A stretch of 64,000 bases of DNA from an uncultured Methylophilaceae bacterium (GCA_905618945.1 CAJQTF010000029.1:1-64000), one strand, 5' to 3'; shown: positions 35,492 to 45,862, numbered from the stretch's first letter. The notes: generated from the letters alone by a model not told the origin. Numbers and translations are program-made.

Positions 35492-36220
35492 CTGTTACAT
35501 TTTTTTAAAAAAAGATTCTTAAGTACATCAAAAATTCCTAAACACGTTGCTGTTATTATGGATGGGAATGGGCGTTGGGCAAAAAAAAGACTTCTTCCAC
35601 GTATAGCTGGTCATAAAAAAGGATTAGAAGCTTTACAGAAAATTATTAAGTCGGCAATTAAGTATAATATTTCAACTGTCACCCTATATGCTTTTAGTAC
35701 TGAAAACTGGAATCGACCGTCTGAAGAAATTAATGGGTTGATGAATCTTTTTTCTGAGTCAATTAATAGCGAGACAGACAAGCTAATAGAAAATAATATA
35801 AGCGTCCTAGTGTTAGGCGATATTACTATTTTCACAAAAGAGCTTCAGATCAAAATTAAATCTTTAGTAAAAAAAACATCTAAAAATACAGGATTGAAAT
35901 TGAATATTGCATTAAATTATGGAGCTCGGTCAGAAATATTAATGGCAGTAAATAAAGCCACTAAAAAGAAAAGTGGGGTTTTATTAGAAAAAGATTTAAC
36001 TGAAAATCTGTATACAAAAAATATGCCTGATGTCGATTTGTTAATCAGGACAGGGGGGCAGAGAAGATTAAGTAATTTTCTATTATGGCAAATTGCATAT
36101 TCTGAGCTATATTTCATTGATACTTTGTGGCCAGATTTTTCCGAGAAAGACTTCGTTAATGCATTATATTTTTTTCAAAATACTGAAAGAAAATTTGGTA
36201 ACCTTAAAGTGGATAAATAA
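35492..36220 (+). CDS. uppS: Undecaprenyl diphosphate synthase, probable CTG start
   Basis: Adds eight isoprene units to farnesyl diphosphate to make the lipid carrier for peptidoglycan and O-antigen. The first ATG (35558) falls inside the catalytic motif HVAVIMDGNGRW and would remove the first strand, so translation must start earlier. Upstream in the frame there is no ATG, GTG or TTG before a stop at 35480; a CTG at 35492 with GAGG seven bases ahead is the best start and gives 242 residues, near the usual length. Other motifs are AFSTENWNRP and the C-terminal SNFLLWQIAYSELYF. In the loop RTGGQRRLSNF the usual Glu after RTGG is Gln. It overlaps cdsA by one base. Confidence 0.9.
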   Translation: MLHFFKKRFLSTSKIPKHVAVIMDGNGRWAKKRLLPRIAGHKKGLEALQKIIKSAIKYNISTVTLYAFSTENWNRPSEEINGLMNLFSESINSETDKLIENNISVLVLGDITIFTKELQIKIKSLVKKTSKNTGLKLNIALNYGARSEILMAVNKATKKKSGVLLEKDLTENLYTKNMPDVDLLIRTGGQRRLSNFLLWQIAYSELYFIDTLWPDFSEKDFVNALYFFQNTERKFGNLKVDK

Positions 36221-37092
36221 TGCTTAAACAAAGAATACAATCTTCAATTATCATGCTTGGATTATTCGTTGCCACTTACTTTTTCTTAGGCTATGTTTTT
36301 TTTGAATTTTTAGTTCTAGCTGTTGGTGGGTTTTTATTATTTGAGTTAAGTAATATATTAAAATTGAATAAATTGAGCTTAGTCTTTTTTTGGGTTTTGG
36401 CATCAACTCCACTACTTATATATTTTATAGCAACCTTCACGTCTAATTTTGGCAACCTCTTTAACCTTTCAGAATATTTTTATTTTACGAATACTTTATA
36501 CCCATTAATTTCAAATTTTTTAATAATTTCAATTCCATTCTTAGCTGCTTTAAGCCTTATTTTTTGGTTACTTATAGTCCCTGTTGATATCTTTTATAAA
36601 AAAATATCTTCAAACCCATCAATTAATCTATTTTATGGTTTATTTTTAATTACACCGATGCTGCTTTCCACCATGTCTATGTTTGTGACAAATAAAAATA
36701 TATTGCTAGTAATTATTTTAATGATTTGGCTTGCTGATACAGGTGCATATTTTTCAGGAAAAAGATTTGGTAGAATTAAAATTGTAAAAAATATTAGTCC
36801 AGGTAAAACTTTGGAGGGTTTTTTTGGAGGGTTTTTATCTAATGTAATTTTTATCTCGTTTCTTCATATTTATGGATTTTTAGATGTATTTGATGGCATG
36901 TTACTTGCATTTTTAGTAACCACTCTGAGCTTATATGGTGATATTTATGAATCATTTTTAAAAAGAATGGCAAAAATGAAGGATAGCAGTAATTTAATTC
37001 CTGGGCATGGTGGATTTTTAGATAGGATGGATAGTTTTTGTCCTACAATTCCAATTTTATACTTTTTGTTAAAAGCTTTCGAGTATATATAA
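36220..37092 (+). CDS. cdsA: Phosphatidate cytidylyltransferase
   Basis: Makes CDP-diacylglycerol from phosphatidate and CTP, the precursor of all membrane phospholipids. The 290-residue membrane protein has about eight helices and the C-terminal family signature SFLKRMAKMKD followed by IPGHGGFLDRMDS. The preceding WLADTGAYFSGKRFG stretch is also conserved. It overlaps uppS by one base and directly abuts dxr. Confidence 0.95.
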   Translation: MLKQRIQSSIIMLGLFVATYFFLGYVFFEFLVLAVGGFLLFELSNILKLNKLSLVFFWVLASTPLLIYFIATFTSNFGNLFNLSEYFYFTNTLYPLISNFLIISIPFLAALSLIFWLLIVPVDIFYKKISSNPSINLFYGLFLITPMLLSTMSMFVTNKNILLVIILMIWLADTGAYFSGKRFGRIKIVKNISPGKTLEGFFGGFLSNVIFISFLHIYGFLDVFDGMLLAFLVTTLSLYGDIYESFLKRMAKMKDSSNLIPGHGGFLDRMDSFCPTIPILYFLLKAFEYI

Positions 37093-38265
37093 ATGAAAAC
37101 AATTTCAATACTTGGGTCGACTGGGAGCATTGGCTGCAGTGCCTTAGAGGTGATAAAACTTCATCCAGACAAATTTGATATTTTTGCCCTATCTGGCTAT
37201 GAAAATATAGATTTATTATTTAAACAAGCTATGGAATTTAAGCCAACTTATATTGTTACCAAAGACGAAGAATCCCAAATTAAGTTATCAGGTTTATTGA
37301 AAGAGAAAAATCAAGGAACAGAAGTTTTATTTGGTCCTGAGGGCTATAAATTTATAGCAGGACATGTAAAAGTATCAACAGTACTTGCAGCAATAACTGG
37401 AGCAGCGGGGCTAGTTTCAACAATGGAAGCAGCTGTTAAAGGTAAAAGAATTCTTTTAGCTAATAAAGAATCAATGGTTATGGCTGGCAACTTGCTATCT
37501 GAAGTTTCTGCAGAAAATAATGGCATCATCATCCCAGTTGATAGTGAGCATAATGCAATTTTTCAAGTTATTCACGATCAAAAAAATCAAAATGAAATTA
37601 ATAAATTAATTTTGACTGCTTCGGGAGGCCCCTTTTGGAATTCATCATTAGTTGAGTTAAGCAATGTCAGTATTACTGATGCTCTGAAGCATCCAAATTG
37701 GAGTATGGGGAGAAAAGTAACTATAGATTCTGCAACAATGATGAACAAAGGATTAGAGGTAATTGAGGCTGCTTATTTATTCAAAATAGATTATAAAAAA
37801 ATTGAGGTACTTATTCATCCACAAAGTATCATTCATTCGCTTGTTGAGTTTATTGATGGAAGTAGCCTTACTCAGCTAGGAACCCCTGATATGAAAGTTC
37901 CAATTGCTTACGCGCTTAGCTTTCCGGAAAGAATAGCTTCTGGTGTTAGAGGAATTGATCTCTCATTATCTAATGACTTACAATTTGAATTGCCAGATTT
38001 AGAAAAATTTAGATGTCTTAAGTTAGCATATGATTGCTTGGAGCAGGGTGGAAGTTATCCAATTGAAATTAACGCAACTAATGAGATAGCAGTTGATGCT
38101 TTTTTAAGTAAAAAAATAAAATTCACTCAGATATCAGAATTAATTGAAACAGCTCTTAATGAAGCGAAAAGCTCAAATATCGAAAGTATTGAGGATATAT
38201 TAGAAGTTGATAAGCAGGCAAGAATCAAGGCTAGACTTTTATTAAAAGGATCTAAATTTGCATAG
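37093..38265 (+). CDS. dxr: 1-deoxy-D-xylulose 5-phosphate reductoisomerase
   Basis: Second step of the MEP isoprenoid pathway, converting DXP to MEP with NADPH. The 390 residues carry the NADPH motif ILGSTGSIGCSALEV near residue 5, the NKESMVMAG segment, the metal-binding IPVDSEHNAIFQ, and SGGPFW. Family length is about 390. With no spacer after cdsA and an eight-base overlap with rseP, it is translated in a coupled series. Confidence 0.96.
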   Translation: MKTISILGSTGSIGCSALEVIKLHPDKFDIFALSGYENIDLLFKQAMEFKPTYIVTKDEESQIKLSGLLKEKNQGTEVLFGPEGYKFIAGHVKVSTVLAAITGAAGLVSTMEAAVKGKRILLANKESMVMAGNLLSEVSAENNGIIIPVDSEHNAIFQVIHDQKNQNEINKLILTASGGPFWNSSLVELSNVSITDALKHPNWSMGRKVTIDSATMMNKGLEVIEAAYLFKIDYKKIEVLIHPQSIIHSLVEFIDGSSLTQLGTPDMKVPIAYALSFPERIASGVRGIDLSLSNDLQFELPDLEKFRCLKLAYDCLEQGGSYPIEINATNEIAVDAFLSKKIKFTQISELIETALNEAKSSNIESIEDILEVDKQARIKARLLLKGSKFA

Positions 38266-39589
38266 TATTTTATCTTTTATAATCACTATTTCTCTAGTTG
38301 TTATTGTTCATGAGCTCGGACATTTTTCGGTAGCAAAGATGTTTAAAGTTAGTGTTGAAAAATTTTCGGTTGGTTTTGGAAGGGTCTTGTATAAAAAAAA
38401 AATAGGCTTAACTGAGTTTAGCTTAAGAATTATTCCTCTTGGAGGGTTCGTAAAATTTTATGAAAAATCTAAGTCTAAAGATCTGAATTTATTTGAAAAT
38501 ATTTCTTTATATAAAAGATCGCTCATTGTTCTGGCAGGCCCTTTAATCAATTTTATATTTGCTTTCTTTTTACTGCTATTTCTAAATCAAGGGGAGCAAT
38601 ATAATGTACTTCCTAAAATTACTGCTGTTAAATCAGAAAGTGTAGCTGCAGAAGTTGGCTTTCAAATCAATGATGTAATCATTTCAATTAATGATAAAGA
38701 AATTAATTCCGTGATGGATCATAATAAAGCGCTTATTGATCTGGCAAACAAGGATTTGTTTTACATACTTCTCCGAGAAAATAGAAAAACTTCTATTACT
38801 ATAAATAAAGCAAAACGGTTAGATTTGAAAATGAATAAAGTTAATAGGAATGACACCAATGGCTTATATTTTTTTCCTGCCCAAGAAAATTCTTTATTAA
38901 TTGACGAGGTTGTTCCTGGATCTCCAGCAGAAATAGCTAAAATAAAAAAAAATGATCGAATCTTTAGTGTAGATAATGAGATAATTTATGACGCTGCAGA
39001 TTTTGTAGGCTCAATTAAGAGTAAAGCTAATACAGCAATAATTATCAAGCTTCTTCGAGGCGGCGAGTTACTCTCTATTTCAGTCACACCAAAATTAAGT
39101 AGAGATAATATTAGAAATACGGGAGTGATTGGAGTTAAAATAAAGCCAAATTTAGAGTATAAAGATAATTATATTAATTATTTTAAAATCAATATTTTAA
39201 ATAGTATATCTAAATCATTTTATGATGTTTTTGAGGGTATAAGAATTGTATTTAAATCTTTGATTCATATTATTACCGGAAATATAGATTGGCGACTGCT
39301 TTCCGGGCCTATTTCAATAGCTACACTATCCTCAGATACTATATCAATGGGTCTTGTCACTTATTTAAGTTTTTTAGTATTTTTAAATATAAATGTTGGT
39401 TTTCTTAATTTATTACCAATTCCAACATTAGACGGGGGTCAGTTGATGTTTTATGTGGTTGAGTGGGTTTTAGGAAAGCCTCTTAATAAGAAAAAAATGA
39501 TTATTTCTCAAAGACTTGGAGTGATTATTTTATTTCTTGTATTCACATTAGCAGTATATAATGACATTTTTAATTTCATGTTCAATTGA
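38258..39589 (+). CDS. rseP: Site-2 intramembrane protease RseP
   Basis: A zinc protease of the inner membrane that cuts RseA-like anti-sigma factors in the envelope stress response and removes leftover signal peptides. The 443 residues show the active site HELGH in VVIVHELGHFSVAK near residue 20, two periplasmic PDZ domains (centres near 120-160 and 210-280), and the C-terminal metal-binding NLLPIPTLDGGQL. It starts with TTG, overlapping dxr by eight bases. The next gene, bamA, starts on the last base of its stop codon (TGATG). Confidence 0.95.
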   Translation: MHSILSFIITISLVVIVHELGHFSVAKMFKVSVEKFSVGFGRVLYKKKIGLTEFSLRIIPLGGFVKFYEKSKSKDLNLFENISLYKRSLIVLAGPLINFIFAFFLLLFLNQGEQYNVLPKITAVKSESVAAEVGFQINDVIISINDKEINSVMDHNKALIDLANKDLFYILLRENRKTSITINKAKRLDLKMNKVNRNDTNGLYFFPAQENSLLIDEVVPGSPAEIAKIKKNDRIFSVDNEIIYDAADFVGSIKSKANTAIIIKLLRGGELLSISVTPKLSRDNIRNTGVIGVKIKPNLEYKDNYINYFKINILNSISKSFYDVFEGIRIVFKSLIHIITGNIDWRLLSGPISIATLSSDTISMGLVTYLSFLVFLNINVGFLNLLPIPTLDGGQLMFYVVEWVLGKPLNKKKMIISQRLGVIILFLVFTLAVYNDIFNFMFN

Positions 39590-41895
39590 TGAAAAAACTT
39601 TTATTGGCAATAATTCTAATTCTAGCTAGCTTTTCTGCTTCAACGGCAGATCTATTAGTAAGTGATATTAAAATTGAAGGACTTCAGAGGGTTGAGCCTG
39701 GATTAGTTTTTAGCAACCTTCCTTTTGAAGTTAATGACCCAATAAGTAGTGTTGACGTTAGCTCAACTATAAAGCTTTTATACAAGACAGGACAATTTAA
39801 AGATATTTCGCTCGAACAAGAGGGCGGTAAAATAATTATTATTGTTAATGAAAAACCAATTATTTCAGATTTAAATTTTTATGGCGTAGAAGCTTTTCAG
39901 GATGATAAATTAAAGCTTGGTTTAAGTCAGATGAATTTCGCAGAAGGCTTAGTTTTTGATAAAACAGATCTTAAAAGGGTTGAGCAAGAAATTGCTAATC
40001 AATACTTATCTCTCGGAAAATATACTGCTTCTGTTAAAGCTGAGGCCATTCCTTTAGAGAGAAATAGGATGCAAGTCAATCTTTATGTTGAAGAGGGAAG
40101 TGTTTCAAGAATTAAAGAAATTAATATTGTTGGTAATAAGCTTTACGAAAAAAAGGTTTTGATAGAGCTCTTCAAGCTTAAAACAACAAACCTTTTATCT
40201 TGGTATAACAAGGACGACAGATACTCTAAACAGGTATTAAGTGGAGATTTAGAAGCATTAAAAAGCTTTTATATGAACAGAGGCTATTTGGACTTTAAAA
40301 TCAATTCGTCGTTGATTAGGATTTCAGAGACTAAAAAGCATGTCTATGTCGATATATCAATAAATGAAGGCAATAAATACTTTTTCGGCGAAAGCAAAAT
40401 TTCTGGAAAGATTACTAATGATGTTCCTAAAAATTCGCTAGAGGCACAAATTGGTACAGTCAAAGGAAATACATTTAGCAGGTCTGCAGTAACTGCAACA
40501 ACGCAAAGAATTAATCAGATATTAGGTGATTTTGGTTATGCCTTTTCAAACGCAAATGCAATACCTGAAGTTAATAAAGAGACAAGAATTGTAGATTTTA
40601 ATTATTTTATCGATCCTGGAAAGAAAATTTATGTTCGACGAGTTAATTTTTTTGGGAATGTGAAAACAAAAGACAGTGTTATTAGAAGAGAGTTAAGACA
40701 ATTTGAATCCTCTTGGTACAGCAAATCAAGAGTTGATCGTTCAAAAACTCGGCTCTCCAGAACGCAGTATTTTGATGCCATTGATGTGGAAACTGTTAGC
40801 GTGCCTGGAATAACCGATCAGATTGATGTAAACATTCATTTGAAAGAAAGAAATACAGGTAAACTTATGCTCGGTGCCGGCGTTAGTTCTGGTGAGGGAC
40901 TTGTCGGAACTTTTACTGTTAGTCAGTCTAATTTTTTAGGCACAGGAAATACTGTAACCACCTCTGTTAGTACGGGTAGTGTTAACCAGACATACGCCTT
41001 AAGTTATACTGATCCATATTGGACTGATAACGGTGTATCTAGAACTGTAGGGGCTTATAAGCGAGATGTTAACACCAGCGACTTATCAACAGCTACTTAT
41101 AATACCTATTCATATGGAGCAAATGTAGACTTTTCGATTCCTACGTCTGAATTTAACGCCATAGCTCTCGGCGCAGTTTTGGATATAACTGAAATTAAGC
41201 TTGGCGCATTCGCTGCTCAAGAATACGTAGATTATTGTCGGGACTTAAGTGGAAGCACATCAACAAGCGATTGTAATAGTGATTCATTTTCAGGTTCAGT
41301 GGTATATGCAACAGATACAAGAAATAATGCAACCTTACCAACTAGTGGTGTTTACATTAAAGCACACGGCACTTTATCTGTGCCAGTTTTTGATATGCAA
41401 TATTATCAACTTTCAACAACAGCAGAAAAATATTGGCCTTTATCTAATGATATGAGCTTTAAGTTAAAGGGTAAGTTGGGTTATGCGGATAGTTATGGAG
41501 ATAAAAAATTCCCCTTCTTTAAGAACTTTTTCATGGGCGGACCAAAAACTGTAAGGGGTTATGATCAAGCCTCAATTGGGAAAAAAATATTTAATTCAGC
41601 CAGCAAAGAACTTGAAACAACTGGCGGTAAAAAAATGTTTTTTACTTCAGCGGAGCTTTATTTTCCACCTCCTGGCTTAAAGAATGTTAAGAGCTTTAGA
41701 TTCAGTACATTTATTGATGGCGGAGGTGTTTATAAAAATGATTTTGATACGGATGAAGCAAGGTTTTCTGCAGGCCTAGCTGCTTTATGGCTTTCTCCAT
41801 TTGGCCCACTAACGATAAGTTATGCAAAACCATTAAATGAGGGTTCAAATGACAAGGTAACTGAGTTACAATTTGGTATGGGCGGCACTTTCTAG
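39589..41895 (+). CDS. bamA: Outer membrane protein assembly factor BamA
   Basis: Central pore of the BAM complex, which folds beta-barrels into the outer membrane. The protein has a signal peptide of about 20 residues (LLLAIILILASFSAS, before TADLL), five POTRA domains over residues 22-420, and a 16-strand barrel in the C-terminal 350 residues. The lid motif VRGYDQASIG is present and the chain ends in an aromatic residue (QFGMGGTF), as substrates and BamA itself require. An in-frame TTG lies one codon before the ATG used here. It is followed by skp, the usual partner. Confidence 0.95.
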   Translation: MKKLLLAIILILASFSASTADLLVSDIKIEGLQRVEPGLVFSNLPFEVNDPISSVDVSSTIKLLYKTGQFKDISLEQEGGKIIIIVNEKPIISDLNFYGVEAFQDDKLKLGLSQMNFAEGLVFDKTDLKRVEQEIANQYLSLGKYTASVKAEAIPLERNRMQVNLYVEEGSVSRIKEINIVGNKLYEKKVLIELFKLKTTNLLSWYNKDDRYSKQVLSGDLEALKSFYMNRGYLDFKINSSLIRISETKKHVYVDISINEGNKYFFGESKISGKITNDVPKNSLEAQIGTVKGNTFSRSAVTATTQRINQILGDFGYAFSNANAIPEVNKETRIVDFNYFIDPGKKIYVRRVNFFGNVKTKDSVIRRELRQFESSWYSKSRVDRSKTRLSRTQYFDAIDVETVSVPGITDQIDVNIHLKERNTGKLMLGAGVSSGEGLVGTFTVSQSNFLGTGNTVTTSVSTGSVNQTYALSYTDPYWTDNGVSRTVGAYKRDVNTSDLSTATYNTYSYGANVDFSIPTSEFNAIALGAVLDITEIKLGAFAAQEYVDYCRDLSGSTSTSDCNSDSFSGSVVYATDTRNNATLPTSGVYIKAHGTLSVPVFDMQYYQLSTTAEKYWPLSNDMSFKLKGKLGYADSYGDKKFPFFKNFFMGGPKTVRGYDQASIGKKIFNSASKELETTGGKKMFFTSAELYFPPPGLKNVKSFRFSTFIDGGGVYKNDFDTDEARFSAGLAALWLSPFGPLTISYAKPLNEGSNDKVTELQFGMGGTF

Positions 41896-41927
41896 ATTTA
41901 GTTGGTTTAATTTTAAAGGAATTCAAA

Positions 41928-42425
41928 ATGAAAAAATGTATAGCTTTAGTTTTATTCTTAATATTTAATATTAGTACTGTATCGGCAGAAGTTAAGATTG
42001 GATTCGTTGAAATTCAAAAAATATTAAAATCTGCACCTCAGACAATAAAAGCCAATAAAAAGTTAGAAAAAGAATTTACAAAAAGAACTGCTAAATTAAA
42101 AAAAGCAGTTAAAAAAATAAATGCTAAAGAAAGTCAATTGAAGAAAGACGGAATGACCATGTCTGAATCTGATAGAAATAAAAAACAAAAAGAAATACAA
42201 GGATTAAAGATTGATGCTCAAAGAACTGAGAGAGAAGTTAGGGAAGATATAGATCTCCGAAGAAGAGAAGAAATAGCAAAAGTTCAAAAACAGGTCAATC
42301 TTGCTGTTGAAAAAGTTGCAAAGGAACAAAATTACGATTTAGTTCTTTACCAGGGAGTTGCATACGCAGGAAAAAAAGTGGATATAACTGATATTGTTAT
42401 TAAAGCTTTAGGTGATATCAAGTAA
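41928..42425 (+). CDS. skp: Periplasmic chaperone Skp/OmpH family
   Basis: A trimeric chaperone that holds unfolded outer-membrane proteins on the way to BamA. A signal peptide of about 20 residues ends in TVSA before EVKIGFVEIQKIL. The middle is a long, highly charged coiled coil (residues 45-125), the two arms of the Skp tentacle, and the C-terminus returns to a small beta body (DLVLYQGVAYAGKKVDIT). It lies between bamA and lpxD, the usual position. Confidence 0.93.
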   Translation: MKKCIALVLFLIFNISTVSAEVKIGFVEIQKILKSAPQTIKANKKLEKEFTKRTAKLKKAVKKINAKESQLKKDGMTMSESDRNKKQKEIQGLKIDAQRTEREVREDIDLRRREEIAKVQKQVNLAVEKVAKEQNYDLVLYQGVAYAGKKVDITDIVIKALGDIK

Positions 42426-42460
42426 ATAATAAACTGAGCATATAGGGTAGCACTAAAAAA

Positions 42461-43435
42461 ATGGGGGACATAACTTCTGAAAAATTGTCACTTATTATCG
42501 ATGGAACATGCTCAAATAAAAATATAATAATTGATAATTTTTCATCCCTTAAATCGTCTAATGAGTCATCAGTTACATTTTTCTCTGATCTAAAATTAAT
42601 TGATGATTTAAAAAATACTAAAGCTAAAGTTGTTATCCTAAAGCAGGAAGATGTTGCCTTAAGGGATGGTGATTGGATAGTAGTTGACGACCCATATTTG
42701 GCTTTTTCTAAGGTTGCAAATTTTTTCCTTAAAAAGAATATTTATAAATTTGGTATAAATTCAAATGCAAATATAGATCCAGATACTAAGATATCGCAGG
42801 ATTGCTATATCGGACCATTTACCTCAATTGGTAGTAAATCAATTATTGGTAATCACGCTTTTATTTCCTCAAATATCTCAATTGGCAATAATGTTTCTAT
42901 TGGTGAAGGTTCAAAATTGCACCCAAATGTAACGATTGGTAATGATGTAGTAATTGGCAAAAATTGTGAAATTTTTTCTAATACCTCTATTGGTACTGAT
43001 GGATTTGGGTATGCTCAAGATTTAAATAAGATATGGAACAAGATTCCTCAAATTGGCTCAGTTGTTATTCATAACAATGTTGATATTGGAGCTAATACAA
43101 CTATTGACAGGGGTGCCATAGATAACACAGTTATATGCTCAGGAGTTAAAATTGATAATCAAGTTCAAGTAGGCCACAATTGCTATATTGATGAAAATAC
43201 AATAATAGCAGGGTGTGTAGGAATCGCTGGCAGCACTAGAATTGGTAAGAATTGTAAAATCGGCGGAGCAGCAATGATTTTAGGGCACCTTGAAATTAAT
43301 GACAATATAACAATTTCACCTGGAACAATGATTACAAAGTCTTTAAATAATTCTAACAACAAATATACTGCTATCATGCCCTTCATGGAGCATAAGGAAT
43401 GGCTTAAACTAGCGGTAAAATTACGGGGAAAATAA
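42461..43435 (+). CDS. lpxD: UDP-3-O-acyl-glucosamine N-acyltransferase
   Basis: Third acylation step of lipid A synthesis. The 324 residues have an N-terminal uridine-binding domain ([16 protein letters not shown]) and a left-handed beta-helix of hexapeptide repeats from about residue 100 to 290. The catalytic histidine lies in the [12 protein letters not shown] segment, and the C-terminus is helical. It is slightly shorter than the 341 residues of the E. coli enzyme. It implies a lipid A outer membrane. Confidence 0.95.
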   Translation: MGDITSEKLSLIIDGTCSNKNIIIDNFSSLKSSNESSVTFFSDLKLIDDLKNTKAKVVILKQEDVALRDGDWIVVDDPYLAFSKVANFFLKKNIYKFGINSNANIDPDTKISQDCYIGPFTSIGSKSIIGNHAFISSNISIGNNVSIGEGSKLHPNVTIGNDVVIGKNCEIFSNTSIGTDGFGYAQDLNKIWNKIPQIGSVVIHNNVDIGANTTIDRGAIDNTVICSGVKIDNQVQVGHNCYIDENTIIAGCVGIAGSTRIGKNCKIGGAAMILGHLEINDNITISPGTMITKSLNNSNNKYTAIMPFMEHKEWLKLAVKLRGK

Positions 43436-43442
43436 AAATAAG

Positions 43443-43910
43443 ATGACCACGAATAAATTGTCGATGGACATACATGAAATACTAGATCATTTGCCTCATA
43501 GATACCCTTTTATTCTTGTTGATAGGGTTATCTCTATGGAGCTTGGAAAAGAAATAACAGCTATTAAGAATGTGACCATTAATGAACCGTATTTTCCAGG
43601 TCATTTTTCATATCACCCTGTTATGCCCGGAGTTTTAATAGTTGAAGCTCTTGCCCAAGCAGCCGCATTACTATCCTTTAAAACGATGAATACAAAACCA
43701 ACAGAAGATTCAGTTTATTATTTTGCTGGTATTGATAATGCCCGTTTCAAAAAACCTGTAAACCCAGGTGATCAAATACTTTTACACGTAAAAATAGATA
43801 GAGTTCTTAAGGGTATATGGAAGTATTCTGGAACGGCAACTGTGGATAATGATATTGTTGCAGAAGCAAATATGATGTGTATTTTAAAAGAAATTAAAAA
43901 AGTAGTGTAA
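43443..43910 (+). CDS. fabZ: 3-hydroxyacyl-ACP dehydratase
   Basis: Removes water from 3-hydroxyacyl-ACP in fatty acid elongation. The 155-residue hot-dog protein shows [11 protein letters not shown], the catalytic histidine in [24 protein letters not shown], and the [14 protein letters not shown] strand. It sits between lpxD and lpxA, which compete for the same hydroxyacyl-ACP, and overlaps lpxA by one base. Confidence 0.96.
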   Translation: MTTNKLSMDIHEILDHLPHRYPFILVDRVISMELGKEITAIKNVTINEPYFPGHFSYHPVMPGVLIVEALAQAAALLSFKTMNTKPTEDSVYYFAGIDNARFKKPVNPGDQILLHVKIDRVLKGIWKYSGTATVDNDIVAEANMMCILKEIKKVV

Positions 43911-44710
43911 TGGAATTCGAGCAAAAAATTCACCCTACAGCTTTAATTCATCCTAAGTCTAAACTTCACTCAACAGTAAAAATTGGCGCTTATTCCGTTA
44001 TAGGCAAAAATGTAGAAATTGACGAAGGATCTGAGGTAGGTAACTTTGTTACGATAAGTGGAAATACAATTATTGGGAAAAATAATAAGATTTATCACTA
44101 CTGCTCTTTAGGCGAGGTTCCTCAGGATAAAAAATACAACAATGAGAAAACTGCTTTAAAAATTGGTGACAACAATACTGTTCGTGAGTTCTGTACTTTT
44201 AATATAGGGACTACTGGTGGTAATGGAATAACTGAGATTGGTAACAATAATTGGTTAATGGCTTATGTCCATATTGCTCATGATTGTCAATTAGGAAATG
44301 ATATTGTTTTAGCTAATAATACATCGCTTGCTGGACATGTAGAGATTGATGATTTTGCAATTCTTGGCGGGTTCACTCTCGTTCATCAATTCTGTAAGCT
44401 CGGGGCTCATATTATGACTGCCGTTGGGACAGTTATATTCAAAGATGTTCCGCCATACATAAGAGCTGCGGGCTATAATGCAAAACCAAATGGCATTAAC
44501 AGTGAGGGACTTAAAAGAAGAGATTTTTCTATTGAGTGCATATCAAATATCAAAAAAGCTTACAAGATAATATACAGAGAGGGCAATACATTAAACTCTG
44601 CCAAAGAATTATTGGAATCCCTTGCTAAAAATAGTGACGAACCTGGGTCTAATTCGGTAGGTTTATATATTGATTTTATAAGTAAATCAGATAGAGGAAT
44701 TATAAGGTAA
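43910..44710 (+). CDS. lpxA: UDP-N-acetylglucosamine acyltransferase
   Basis: First step of lipid A synthesis, moving a 3-hydroxyacyl chain to UDP-GlcNAc. The 266 residues start with a hexapeptide beta-helix (IHPTALIHPKSKLHSTVKIG), include the catalytic histidine in MAYVHIAHDCQLGN, and end with a helical domain (GLKRRDFS). The end directly abuts lpxB. Acyl-chain length cannot be predicted reliably by eye. Confidence 0.96.
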   Translation: MEFEQKIHPTALIHPKSKLHSTVKIGAYSVIGKNVEIDEGSEVGNFVTISGNTIIGKNNKIYHYCSLGEVPQDKKYNNEKTALKIGDNNTVREFCTFNIGTTGGNGITEIGNNNWLMAYVHIAHDCQLGNDIVLANNTSLAGHVEIDDFAILGGFTLVHQFCKLGAHIMTAVGTVIFKDVPPYIRAAGYNAKPNGINSEGLKRRDFSIECISNIKKAYKIIYREGNTLNSAKELLESLAKNSDEPGSNSVGLYIDFISKSDRGIIR

Positions 44711-45862
44711 ATGCCAAAGATTGCCATTTTGGCTGGCGAGGCATCTGGCGACCTAATTGGTAGCCATTTAATGTCTTATTTAAATTCTAAAATAAAAAAT
44801 ATAGAATTTATTGGTGTTGGTGGCCCAGAAATGAGCAAGAATGGATTAATTTCAAATTTTGATTATAGAGAGATAAGTGTACACGGATATTTTGACGCAT
44901 TAAAAAAAATTTTCCGATTATTATCTTTAAGAAATCAGGTGGTAGATTACCTCTTAAAAGAACAGCCGGATATATTTATTGGCATCGATGCTCCGGATTT
45001 TAATTTTGGGATAGAGAGAAGATTAAAATTCAACAATATTCCTACTTTTCACTATGTAGCTCCATCAGTATGGGCTTGGCGACAGGCAAGAATATTCGAC
45101 ATCAAAGAAAATGTAAATCACTTGTTTGCAGTGTTTCCTCATGAGCCTAAAATTTTTCAAAAAGCTAAAGTTCCAATTACATTCGTTGGGCACCCATTAG
45201 CAAATAAGATACCTCTTAATCCAAATGTAAATAAAGGACGTGAAAAATTACATCTTGATAAAGGGGAAACAATTATTACGCTATTACCTGGAAGTAGAAC
45301 CAGTGAAATTAAATATCATTTAGAGTTAATGATAGATACAGCGATCTTAATCAATAAAGAATTAACATGGCGAAAGTTAAAACGAGCAAAATTTTTAATC
45401 CCTATTAATTCTAAAGATAACTATACTAATATGACTAATACACTTAATTCTTATAGCAATAAGATTAAAAGTATTAAGCTTATCATTGGGCATTCTCATG
45501 ATGCAATATGTTCGGCAAACATTGTAATAGCTGTATCTGGAACAGCAACCCTTGAGGCTGCTCTTTATAAAAAACCAATGATAATTGTTTATAAAACTTC
45601 ATTGCTATCCTATCTTTTACTAAAAAAAATGTTACTGATCCCTTATGTTGGATTACCTAATATCTTATTAAATAGATTTGTAGTTCCTGAATTTCTTCAA
45701 AATAAAGCAACCCCTGAGAGCATTTCAAATAAAGCAGTTGAAATTTTGACCGATAAAAAACTTCAAAAATATTTAAATATTAAATTTAAAGACCTTCATA
45801 TAAGGCTAAAAAGAAACAGCTCCGAACTTATTTATAAAAAAATAATTAAATATCTAAAATGA
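44711..45862 (+). CDS. lpxB: Lipid A disaccharide synthase
   Basis: A GT19 glycosyltransferase that joins lipid X and UDP-diacylglucosamine. Of its 383 residues, IAILAGEASGDLIGSHLM begins the N-terminal domain, YVAPSVWAWRQAR is the family signature, and LLPGSRTSEIKYHLE and SGTATLEAAL belong to the nucleotide-sugar domain. It overlaps rnhB by four bases (ATGA). The lpxA-lpxB-rnhB order without lpxI is that of beta/gammaproteobacteria. Confidence 0.96.
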   Translation: MPKIAILAGEASGDLIGSHLMSYLNSKIKNIEFIGVGGPEMSKNGLISNFDYREISVHGYFDALKKIFRLLSLRNQVVDYLLKEQPDIFIGIDAPDFNFGIERRLKFNNIPTFHYVAPSVWAWRQARIFDIKENVNHLFAVFPHEPKIFQKAKVPITFVGHPLANKIPLNPNVNKGREKLHLDKGETIITLLPGSRTSEIKYHLELMIDTAILINKELTWRKLKRAKFLIPINSKDNYTNMTNTLNSYSNKIKSIKLIIGHSHDAICSANIVIAVSGTATLEAALYKKPMIIVYKTSLLSYLLLKKMLLIPYVGLPNILLNRFVVPEFLQNKATPESISNKAVEILTDKKLQKYLNIKFKDLHIRLKRNSSELIYKKIIKYLK

